This document shows, piece by piece, positions 34,558 through 41,495 of a stretch of 64,000 nucleotides of DNA (the stretch's first letter is position 1; every line of letters starts with the position of its first letter). The notes beneath the pieces are model-generated. The model ran no database searches. It saw only the letters and a program-made list of their open reading frames with translations, and had not been told where the DNA came from. Position numbers and translations under genes: made by a program. Location: positions 42,353 through 106,352 of the forward strand of contig JAEUIU010000054.1 of NCBI GenBank assembly GCA_016795065.1. The letters are read 5' to 3'. This DNA is from Phycisphaerae bacterium (lineage in GTDB: Bacteria; Planctomycetota; Phycisphaerae; Phycisphaerales; SM1A02).

Positions 34558-36096
34558 TCAGGCCACCCGTTGCATCTCGTAGGCCGATACCTGGGCTTCG
34601 GGCACGTGACGGCGAATCGCTTCAACTACCTGCTTGGCGTCCTTGGGACGACGGTGCGGGGCGAGGTCATGCAGCATCGCGGCCACCGCCGTCGGCTCCG
34701 GCGTCGGGAGTCCCCAGATGCGGATGTCGGGGTGGCGCGTCGGGCGAACGCTCTCGCGGTCGAGGGCCAGCTCCTCGAAGAGTTTCTCGCCAGGTCGAAT
34801 GCCTGTGTAGGTGACGGGCATCGAACCGGTCGGCAATTCGCGACCGGTAGCGTGACGAGCGTCCCGCACGCGATCGGGATAAAGCGGCGTCAGGCCGTGA
34901 GCCTCGATGAAGCGCGTTGCAAGGTCGACGATGCGGAGCGGTTCACCCATGTTGAGGACGAAGACCTCGCCGGCGTCGGCCGTGGGATCGTGCAGGGCTG
35001 CGGACTGGATGACCAGGGCCGCAGCCTCAGGAATGCTCATGAAGTACCGCGTCATGCGCGGATCGGTGATGGTCAGCGGGCCGCCGTCGCGGACCTGTCG
35101 CTTCCAGGTCTCGAGCACGCTGCCTGAACTGCCCAGGACATTGCCGAAGCGCACCATCGAACAGCCGGTGCGACAGGCGCGCCCATCAGAGGTGGCTGCG
35201 GCGTGGCCGCGCGTTTGGCCATGGACGTGCACATGCTGCACGTACAGTTCGGCCAGGCGTTTGGTCATGCCCATCACGCTGGTGGGGTTCACGGCCTTGT
35301 CGCTTGAGATCATCACGAAGCGTTCGGCACCGCAGCGGATCGAAGCGTCGGCGGCACTCACCGTGCCGAAGAGGTTGTTGTCGATCGCAGCGCCCGGATG
35401 ATCCTCGCTCAACGGCACATGCTTGTGGGCCGCGGAATGGAAGACGACGTCCGGCCGCATCGACGCGAAGAGTTCCCTCGTCGCGTCGGCATCGACCACA
35501 TCCTGCAACGCTGCGTGGCGCCGGAGGGTCGGCCAACGTCGGGCGATCTGCCGATCGATCTCGAAGAGGGCGTTCTCGCTCCGCTCCACCATCACCAGCC
35601 GGTCGGGGCCGTAACCGGCCACGATCCGACAAAGCTCGCTTCCGATCGAACCTCCGGCGCCGGTGACAAGCACCGTGCGTCCGCGGATCGTCCGCTCAAT
35701 CGAACGCTCGTCGAGCGTGCGCGGCGGACGGCCGATCAGCGCGGTGAGATCGATGTCGATCTCGGTGCGCGGCCCGACGCCCGCGAGCTGATCCTCGAGC
35801 GTCGGAAAGAAGCGGTCCGCGACTCCGATCTTCCGGAGTCGGGTTCGCACCGCCGCGATGAGCTCCGACATCGCAGCGGGCAGGCTGACGAGCGCGAGAC
35901 CTGGTGTCGACAGACGACACACGGTCTCGAGCTCATCAAGATCTCCCAGAACCGGCAGGTCACGGATATACCGCTGTGCATCCCGTTGGTGCACGACGCA
36001 GCCAACAAGGACGGGTGGAGCCGGCAGGACGGCAAGTTGCCGTTCGACGGCCCGAATGGTCGCGGGCGTTCCGATGACGAGTGCGGTCGTGGCCAT
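34558..36096 (-). CDS. CapD/WbpM-like nucleotide-sugar dehydratase without membrane domain
   Basis: A 512-residue protein of the UDP-GlcNAc 4,6-dehydratase type (PglF/WbpM/FlaA1/CapD). The C-terminal SDR domain (about 140-500) has G-A-G-G-S-I-G-S-E-L, S-A-A-H-K-H-V-P, and S-S-D-K-A-V-N-P-T-S-V-M-G-M-T-K-R, where Met replaces the usual catalytic Tyr as in this family. The N-terminal 130 residues form a first Rossmann-like domain. The four transmembrane helices that normally precede it in WbpM/PglF are missing, so it should be cytosolic. The ATG at 36096 matches the start of the first domain. Confidence 0.9.
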   Translation of the reverse strand: MATTALVIGTPATIRAVERQLAVLPAPPVLVGCVVHQRDAQRYIRDLPVLGDLDELETVCRLSTPGLALVSLPAAMSELIAAVRTRLRKIGVADRFFPTLEDQLAGVGPRTEIDIDLTALIGRPPRTLDERSIERTIRGRTVLVTGAGGSIGSELCRIVAGYGPDRLVMVERSENALFEIDRQIARRWPTLRRHAALQDVVDADATRELFASMRPDVVFHSAAHKHVPLSEDHPGAAIDNNLFGTVSAADASIRCGAERFVMISSDKAVNPTSVMGMTKRLAELYVQHVHVHGQTRGHAAATSDGRACRTGCSMVRFGNVLGSSGSVLETWKRQVRDGGPLTITDPRMTRYFMSIPEAAALVIQSAALHDPTADAGEVFVLNMGEPLRIVDLATRFIEAHGLTPLYPDRVRDARHATGRELPTGSMPVTYTGIRPGEKLFEELALDRESVRPTRHPDIRIWGLPTPEPTAVAAMLHDLAPHRRPKDAKQVVEAIRRHVPEAQVSAYEMQRVA

Positions 36097-36374
36097 CAAG
36101 CGAATCCCTTCGCAAGGCCCGCACGCCGACCTCCGGTCGACAACGGGCACCGCCCGTCGCGGCAATCCTCATCGGGGCTACGGAAGCCTTCGATGGCAGC
36201 GGCGGGTACAGGGCGATTCATCGGCGGTTCCCCTATCCACCTGAGGAAGAACTCTCAATTGGCCGATAGTCTCACGGCGGACAGAGACCACCGTCCGTCC
36301 TTATTGGCCTTTGTCCCCCCAAGCGGGCAGGCCACACCCCTGCTGCAACCCTCCCCATCCGGATAAGCCCTGTC

Positions 36375-37403
36375 ATGCACGTACTCGTCACCGGCGGCGC
36401 CGGCTTCATCGGCTCCCACGCGGCCCTTCGACTCTTGGACGAAGGCCATCGCGTCACGGTCGTCGACAACCTCGTCCGTGGGCACCGCGAAGCCGCGACG
36501 GCACTGGAACGCCTCGCCCCCGACCGCTTCCGCTTCGTCGAGTGCGATCTGCTCGATACCGACCGCTTGGCGGCCGCGGCCCAAGGCTGCGATCTGGCCA
36601 TGCACTTCGCGGCCCTCGCCTACGTCGGCGAGTCCGTTGACGAGCCGCTTCGTTACTACCGCAACAACGTGGGAGGCACGATCTCGCTGCTCGATGCCCT
36701 CACCCGGGCGTCCGTGCGTCGTCTCGTCTTCAGTTCGACCTGCGCCACGTATGGCGAGCCCAGCGAAGAGTACATCCCGATCAGCGAGAACTGCCCGCAA
36801 CACCCGGTCAATGCCTATGGCCGTTCGAAACTGATGTGCGAAGCAGTGATCCGTGACTGGTCGCTCGCCCGCACCCGAGCCAGCGCTCCGGTTGCCTTCG
36901 CCTTCCTGCGCTACTTCAACGTAGCCGGCAGCGATGCCACCGGCCGAGTTGGCGAGGACCATCGACCCGAGACACACCTGATACCGATCTGCCTCGAAGT
37001 CGCTCTCGGACAGCGCCCATCGCTTACCGTCTTCGGCGAGGATTGGCCGACGCCCGATTCCACCTGCATTCGCGACTACGTCCACGTCGAAGACCTGATC
37101 TCGGCCCACGTCCTGGTGGCCCAACGCCTCGACCCTGACCGGGCCGAGGGCCGCGAGTTTGTCTTCAACGTCGGAACCGGACGCGGCGCGTCGGTGCGCG
37201 AGGTCCTGGACTCCTGTCGGCGCGTCACCGGCCACGCGATTCCCGCCATCGTTGGCCAACGCCGAGCAGGTGACCCGCCGCGACTAGTCGGCTCACCGGA
37301 GAAAATCCGCCGTGAGCTCGGCTGGTCGGCCAAGCACGTCACCCTCGACACTATGGTGGCCAGTGCCTGGGCATGGCGACAGGCGCATCCGAAGGGCTGG
37401 TAG
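36375..37403 (+). CDS. galE: UDP-glucose 4-epimerase
   Basis: A 342-residue extended SDR. N-terminal G-G-A-G-F-I-G-S-H, S-S-T-C-A-T-Y-G substrate strand and catalytic Y-G-R-S-K match GalE, as do the substrate contacts in R-Y-F-N-V-A-G and R-D-Y-V-H-V-E-D-L. It interconverts UDP-glucose and UDP-galactose for surface polysaccharide. The 278-nt gap to the divergent capD-like gene presumably holds both promoters; a gataagcc 7 nt before the ATG is a poor -10 match. Confidence 0.95.
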   Translation: MHVLVTGGAGFIGSHAALRLLDEGHRVTVVDNLVRGHREAATALERLAPDRFRFVECDLLDTDRLAAAAQGCDLAMHFAALAYVGESVDEPLRYYRNNVGGTISLLDALTRASVRRLVFSSTCATYGEPSEEYIPISENCPQHPVNAYGRSKLMCEAVIRDWSLARTRASAPVAFAFLRYFNVAGSDATGRVGEDHRPETHLIPICLEVALGQRPSLTVFGEDWPTPDSTCIRDYVHVEDLISAHVLVAQRLDPDRAEGREFVFNVGTGRGASVREVLDSCRRVTGHAIPAIVGQRRAGDPPRLVGSPEKIRRELGWSAKHVTLDTMVASAWAWRQAHPKGW

Positions 37404-37427
37404 CCCCTTCGCCTATGAGGTCTGCGG

Positions 37428-37456
37428 TTGATGCAATGGGCGCTCTCGCGTACGTT
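37428..37456 (+). promoter_or_regulatory. Promoter of the pagL-like gene
   Basis: TTGATG (37428-37433), a 17-nt spacer and TACGTT (37451-37456). The ATG lies 8 nt after the -10, so the transcript would begin at or beside the start codon. One of the clearest promoter/leaderless arrangements in the window. Confidence 0.6.
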
Positions 37457-37464
37457 TCCACGTC

Positions 37465-38112
37465 ATGCGATCTCCCCTGCGTTGTGCGTTGGTGCTCACC
37501 CTTCCGTTGACGGTCAACACCCTGGCTCACGCCGCTGGGGCCGCGGCTTCTGAGCTGGCTTCAGAGCTGGCTTCAGAGCCGGCTTCCTACCTGCACCTGG
37601 ACTTGGCCCGGGCCTATGCGGCCGAGGAGTCCCCCTCGACGGCGGTGTGGGGCGAGAAGGGCTGCGTCGCTTTCAACGCTTCGCTGGGATACGCCGACGA
37701 CTTCAAGGAGACCGGCATCGTGCCGGCGAGCTTGGGCATCTCGTGGTTCCCGATCAAGAACTTCTCGATCGATGTCCAGTTGGAAGGTGCTCACGTCAAC
37801 CAACCGGGCGATGACGCCTTGGGCGGCGGAGCGGGCATGATGCTTCGCTGGCACTTCCTCGACTTCGAGACCTGGACGATCTACGGCGACCTCGGCGTCG
37901 GCTTCCTGGTGATGGACAACCCGGTGCCGCAGGAAGCGGCCGACTTCGTCTTTACGCCACGGGCCGGCATCGGCGCCTCGTTCGCCCTCACGGACCAGAC
38001 CCGACTCATGGTCGGCGCCCGCTGGTACCACATCTCCAACGCCGAGACCTCCTTCGAGAACCCTGGCATCAATGCCTTGCAAGGCTACGTCGGTGTGAGC
38101 TTCGCGTTCTGA
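37465..38112 (+). CDS. PagL-like lipid A acyloxyacyl hydrolase
   Basis: A 215-residue outer-membrane beta-barrel. After the signal peptide (about 1-24) comes a short repeat of S-E-L-A (12-nt units gagctggcttca), then eight predicted strands of alternating residues. Near the C-terminus R-W-Y-H-I-S-N-A-E-T-S-F-E-N-P-G-I-N matches PagL, where His and Ser of H-x-S-N-A are catalytic. The protein ends in a C-terminal Phe, G-V-S-F-A-F, typical of barrels recognised by the BAM machinery. It would remove a 3-O-acyl chain from lipid A. The glutamate of the triad cannot be assigned with certainty. Confidence 0.8.
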   Translation: MRSPLRCALVLTLPLTVNTLAHAAGAAASELASELASEPASYLHLDLARAYAAEESPSTAVWGEKGCVAFNASLGYADDFKETGIVPASLGISWFPIKNFSIDVQLEGAHVNQPGDDALGGGAGMMLRWHFLDFETWTIYGDLGVGFLVMDNPVPQEAADFVFTPRAGIGASFALTDQTRLMVGARWYHISNAETSFENPGINALQGYVGVSFAF

Positions 38113-38156
38113 GCGTCGCTCGGCGGCATCGGACGATGCCGCGGCAAGGACCCCAA

Positions 38157-39008
38157 ATGGCCAGTGATGGCAACCCAGTGTCTGGATTCACGCTGCCCAT
38201 CCCGATCGATTCTGCCGACCTTCAGGGGGTAGGCGTCGTCGGCGTGGGTAGCCTCTATGCGGTCGAACAGGGCGGTGCGACCATCGCCGACGGAAATGTC
38301 GCCGCCGTCACCTCGATCGCGATGGCAAGCGGCGCCAAAGGCATCGCCGTCAGCCGCGTCGGCATGGACCGCTACGGCCGCGACATCGTCGAGCAGCTCC
38401 GCGGCCGAGGCGTCGATGTGCAAGCCATTCAGACCGATTCCGACCTGGTCACGCCGCGCTGGATCCAACGAGGGAACACGGTGCGGATCGAGCCCTACGC
38501 GGCCTTCGACAACATCCAGTGGGATGCCGATGTCGAGGCTCTTGCCCGGTCGGCCGAGGTCATCATCACCGACGCATGTGGCCGTCGACATGGGCAGAGC
38601 CGTTCCAGCATCGACCGCATGATGATCGCGGCTACAACCGCGATCCGCATCATCGATCTCACCCGCCGACCCCCATCGGATCCCCCTCGCCTCGATCGAG
38701 AGCATGTCGGCCAAACGATGGAACTCTGCGACGGGTTTGTGGTCGACTCGGTGGCCCTTCGAACCCTGGTGCCGGCTGCGGCGGATGCCCTCGATGGAGC
38801 CAAGCGCCTCTTCGAGCTGCGCAGGTGCGGCAGCGTGACCATCGTCCCAACCGAGCGAGATGAAGGTTGTGTGGTCACCTCGCGCGGCATCGAGCGTACA
38901 CCCCGGTGTCGGACCGATGGAACGCGCGTTGCACTCGTGATCGGATTGGCTACCGTTTTGGGGCGACCACCGCATGAGGTCCTCGCGCGACTCTCCAATG
39001 CGGGTTGA
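38157..39008 (+). CDS. Degenerate PfkB-family protein
   Basis: A 283-residue ribokinase/PfkB-fold protein. The N-terminal half fits: G-V-G-S-L-Y, G-N-V-A-A-V-T-S-I-A, V-S-R-V-G-M-D-R-Y-G-R-D-I and the lid-like region. The family's C-terminal catalytic box D-T-x-G-A-G-D is here R-T-D-G-T-R (about 252-257) at the equivalent point before G-L-A-T-V-L-G, so the catalytic aspartate is replaced by arginine. It is probably a non-catalytic relative, perhaps sugar-sensing, but alignment by eye could shift by a few residues. The ATG at 38157 has aagga 8 nt upstream; 38136 is an alternative. Confidence 0.72.
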   Translation: MASDGNPVSGFTLPIPIDSADLQGVGVVGVGSLYAVEQGGATIADGNVAAVTSIAMASGAKGIAVSRVGMDRYGRDIVEQLRGRGVDVQAIQTDSDLVTPRWIQRGNTVRIEPYAAFDNIQWDADVEALARSAEVIITDACGRRHGQSRSSIDRMMIAATTAIRIIDLTRRPPSDPPRLDREHVGQTMELCDGFVVDSVALRTLVPAAADALDGAKRLFELRRCGSVTIVPTERDEGCVVTSRGIERTPRCRTDGTRVALVIGLATVLGRPPHEVLARLSNAG

Positions 39009-39046
39009 CGATCAATGCGTTGATCGAACATCGAGACAAAAAAGGG

Positions 39047-39078
39047 GCCGCTCGGATGCTCCGACACATCCGAGCGGC
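39047..39078 (-). terminator. Perfect 12-bp hairpin with minus-strand T-tract
   Basis: gccgctcggatg pairs with catccgagcggc across an 8-nt loop. An A-run lies on its left side, so the T-tract is on the minus strand, giving a terminator shape for transcripts coming from the right. No minus-strand gene is visible upstream of it, so its use is unclear; it could also stabilise the 3' end of the pfkB-like mRNA. Confidence 0.5.
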
Positions 39079-39226
39079 ATTCACGACCTTGTCGTCACCG
39101 TCGTGACGCATGGGGCCGCGAAGAAGAAGTTCATTCGAATCCACCAACAGGCGGCTTCCTGTGGGGTCGTGTGCAGGCCACAATAGCCGGGTCAGAGAGC
39201 GATGGTCAATGGCTTGCGGCGGCTTC

Positions 39227-39258
39227 TGCGAAGTATTCGCAAGTCATTGATTTACAAT
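39227..39258 (+). promoter_or_regulatory. Palindrome and -10 box upstream of the Nudix gene
   Basis: The inverted repeat TGCGAA-gta-TTCGCA (39227-39241) lies 12 nt upstream of TACAAT (39253-39258), in an AT-rich stretch. The palindrome overlaps the -35 position, as a repressor operator would. The ATG is 16 nt after the -10. Confidence 0.4.
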
Positions 39259-39274
39259 GTCTTAGAGATTCTGA

Positions 39275-39757
39275 ATGGCTCGTGGAAGTTCTCCGGACCT
39301 ACCCTCGGTGACGACCCTTCATGTTGCGGTCGCAGCAGTCTGGCGCCGAGCCATTCGGGATGGCCAGCCGGTGATCGAAGTGCTGGCTGCGCGACGACAT
39401 GCGCGGGCGATTCGGGGCGGGCTTTGGGAGCTCCCAGGAGGAAAGATGGAGCCGGGGGAGACCGCCGACGACGCCGCCCGCCGAGAAGTGGCCGAGGAGA
39501 CAGGCATTTGCCTGATCCAGACCGAACCGCTTGGAGAGGTCGAGCACCACGACCTCGATCCTGACAAGGACCTTCGCGGCGAGGCTCGAGTTCGCCTTCA
39601 CGCGGTGCTCGCTCAGGTCGCGAGCACAGTCGAAGCGAAGCCGATCGCTAGCGCCGAATGTCGGTGGGTCCCGATTGATGAGTTTGATCGCTACGACTGG
39701 CCACCCGCGAACGCCGAGCTGAACTCGGCGCTGGTTGCAGCGCTACGCGAGCGCTGA
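39275..39757 (+). CDS. Nudix hydrolase, MutT-like
   Basis: A 160-residue Nudix protein. The box G-x5-E-x7-R-E-U-x-E-E-x-G-U is intact: G-G-K-M-E-P-G-E-T-A-D-D-A-A-R-R-E-V-A-E-E-T-G-I. W-E-L-P-G-G upstream and the final W-V-P-I-D-E-F match the MutT/(deoxy)nucleoside triphosphate pyrophosphohydrolase group. It may clean 8-oxo-dGTP, though the substrate cannot be fixed from sequence alone. Confidence 0.93.
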   Translation: MARGSSPDLPSVTTLHVAVAAVWRRAIRDGQPVIEVLAARRHARAIRGGLWELPGGKMEPGETADDAARREVAEETGICLIQTEPLGEVEHHDLDPDKDLRGEARVRLHAVLAQVASTVEAKPIASAECRWVPIDEFDRYDWPPANAELNSALVAALRER

Positions 39758-39800
39758 GCCCCTCAATCGGCAGCGCTGCCCCGCGCGCGCCGAGCGCCGA

Positions 39801-39829
39801 TTGACACGCCGTACCTCCGCCTCTACTCT
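39801..39829 (+). promoter_or_regulatory. Consensus promoter of the met operon
   Basis: Perfect TTGACA (39801-39806), 17-nt spacer, TACTCT (39824-39829). Transcription would start near 39836, exactly where the riboswitch P1 begins. This is the best sigma-70 type promoter in the window. Confidence 0.75.
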
Positions 39830-39837
39830 TCCGCCCG

Positions 39838-39990
39838 CGTATCACGAGTCCCGGGATGGCCTCATCCACCCGGGCGGCAACCGAGTCGCTTGGACGGTCG
39901 GCGTTTCACGCCCTCCTCGAAGCGAACGCGGTGCCGAGGCCAGCCTTCTTCCCGCCGTCCTTGGACGTCGTGGAACGAAGGAACGATGCG
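39838..39990 (+). promoter_or_regulatory. SAM-I/IV clan riboswitch aptamer
   Basis: All elements of the SAM-I/IV fold are visible. P1: cgtatc (39838-39843) with gatgcg (39985-39990). P2: cccggg (39850-39855) with cccggg (39869-39874). The conserved core cGGCAACC follows at 39875-39882. P3: tcgctt (39886-39891) with aagcga (39920-39925), enclosing a ggcg/cgcc hairpin. GGTGCC is at 39930-39935. The pseudoknot pairs the P2 loop ggcctc (39858-39863) with gaggcc (39936-39941), all six bases. P4 is a long hairpin ccttcttcc ... ggaacgaagg (about 39944-39982). The shortened P2 and GGTGCC suggest the SAM-I/IV or SAM-IV branch. It lies 212 nt before a Met-metabolism gene. S-adenosylmethionine is expected to shut down the operon. 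Confidence 0.92.
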
Positions 39991-40140
39991 GCGGATTCGC
40001 CGACCCATGTTGGCTGCCACGGCAGTTGACGTGGGCGGAAAGGACATCCGCACACCTCCCTCCATTCGGGCGTGGCTTGGACCATTGCTCCTATGAGGTC
40101 GCGACGGCGTTCGTCGCTCCCGCACGTTCGACTGCCACTG

Positions 40141-40196
40141 GTGATGACGCTTCACATCACCCGCTCCGGTCCCATGGACCGCAGCGGGAACGAGGA
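40141..40196 (+). promoter_or_regulatory. Candidate expression platform before the met operon
   Basis: Two hairpins stand between the aptamer and the first gene: gtgatg/catcac (40141-40160) and a near-perfect ccgct-c-cggtcc/ggaccg-c-agcgg (40161-40187). The second ends 4 nt before a gagga Shine-Dalgarno (40192-40196) and the ATG at 40203. Without a T-tract, control of ribosome access is more likely than transcription termination. The switching partner was not identified. Confidence 0.45.
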
Positions 40197-40202
40197 TGAA
40201 GC

Positions 40203-41495
40203 ATGTCATCGATTCGACCGTCGACTGAGATCCCGCTCCCGTCCCCACCTACGTCCCCCTCTGGGTCCCAGGCCCCGCTTCCACGTGCCGACGGTTTCGC
40301 GACGCGAGCCATTCACGGCTGGGGCGAGCCTGATGACCTAACCGGCTCGATCCTGACGCCGATCGTGCAAGCGGCGACCTACCGCCAACGGGTGCCAGGG
40401 GGACCACAAGCCCATACCTACTCGCGAGCCTCAAACCCGACCGTCGACGCCCTCGAACGGTGCCTCGGCGGCCTGGAGTCGGCAGAACCCGCCGTCGCCT
40501 TCGCGTCGGGACTGGCGGCGACCCACGCCCTCGCCTTGGCAACGCTCGCAGCCGGTGATCACGCGATCGTGGGAGCCACGTCCTACGGTGGCACCCTTCG
40601 CCTCTTCCGCGAGACCCTTGCCCCCTTGGGCATTCGGGCGACCTTTGTCGATGCGACCGAGCTGAGGGCCGTCGCGGCCGCCTTCGAGCCACGTACGCGA
40701 CTGGTGCTGGTCGAGACACCCGCGAACCCGACGCTCGAACTGTGCGACATCGCGGCCATCGCTCGCGTCGCCACCGCGGCCCGGGTCCGCTTCGCCGTCG
40801 ACAACACCTTCCTCACGCCCACGTTCCAGCGACCTCTGGATCTCGGCGCCGATGTCACGTTGACCTCCACCACCAAGTGGATCGACGGCCACAACGCCAC
40901 GATCGGCGGAAGCCTCGTGACGCGAGATGCCGAGTTTCGGAACCGGCTCGCCTACCTTCGCACCTGTGTGGGTTCGATCCAGTCTCCTGTCCAGGCGTGG
41001 CTCACCCTTCAAGGGGTCAAGACCTTGCCACTTCGGATGGAGCGGCACAGCGCCGTCGCCCAACGGATCGCATCGCGGCTCGAGGGCCACCCCGCCCTTC
41101 GTTCGACGCGCTATCCGGGGCTCGCCAGCTTTCCGCAGCGGGCCTTGGCGAGTCGCCAACACGTTGGAGCGATCGGCGAAGGCCATGGCGGCATCATCGC
41201 CCTCGACCTCGCCGGCGGACGTGCCGCCGCCGTGCGCTTGGCCCGGTCGTTGCGGATCGTGACGTTGGCCGAGAGCCTGGGCTCGGTGGAGAGCCTTCTC
41301 ACCCACCCGGCGACCATGACCCATGCGTCCGTGCCGGAGGGACATCGCGTCGCCTGCGGCATCGGCCCGGGGCTGGTGCGCCTGTCGGTCGGCCTTGAGA
41401 GCGACGTCGATCTGCTAGACGACCTTCTTCGCGGCCTGGATGGGCTCGCTTCACGTTCGCTCGTCGACGAGGAGGAGGTGGCTCGTGCCAACTGA
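40203..41495 (+). CDS. Cys/Met-metabolism PLP enzyme (O-acylhomoserine sulfhydrylase / cystathionine gamma-synthase type)
   Basis: A 430-residue fold-type I PLP enzyme. Landmarks are Y-S-R-A-S-N-P-T near the start, the cofactor-binding F-A-S-G-L-A-A-T-H-A, aspartate in V-D-N-T-F-L-T-P, the Schiff-base lysine in T-S-T-T-K-W-I-D-G-H and the C-terminal S-L-G-S-V-E-S-L with the carboxylate-binding R-L-S-V-G-L-E. It joins sulfide or cysteine to activated homoserine, but sequence cannot separate MetY/MetZ from MetB. First gene after the SAM riboswitch. An N-terminal Pro/Ser-rich stretch of 30 residues is extra. The next gene starts inside its last codons. Confidence 0.92.
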   Translation: MSSIRPSTEIPLPSPPTSPSGSQAPLPRADGFATRAIHGWGEPDDLTGSILTPIVQAATYRQRVPGGPQAHTYSRASNPTVDALERCLGGLESAEPAVAFASGLAATHALALATLAAGDHAIVGATSYGGTLRLFRETLAPLGIRATFVDATELRAVAAAFEPRTRLVLVETPANPTLELCDIAAIARVATAARVRFAVDNTFLTPTFQRPLDLGADVTLTSTTKWIDGHNATIGGSLVTRDAEFRNRLAYLRTCVGSIQSPVQAWLTLQGVKTLPLRMERHSAVAQRIASRLEGHPALRSTRYPGLASFPQRALASRQHVGAIGEGHGGIIALDLAGGRAAAVRLARSLRIVTLAESLGSVESLLTHPATMTHASVPEGHRVACGIGPGLVRLSVGLESDVDLLDDLLRGLDGLASRSLVDEEEVARAN

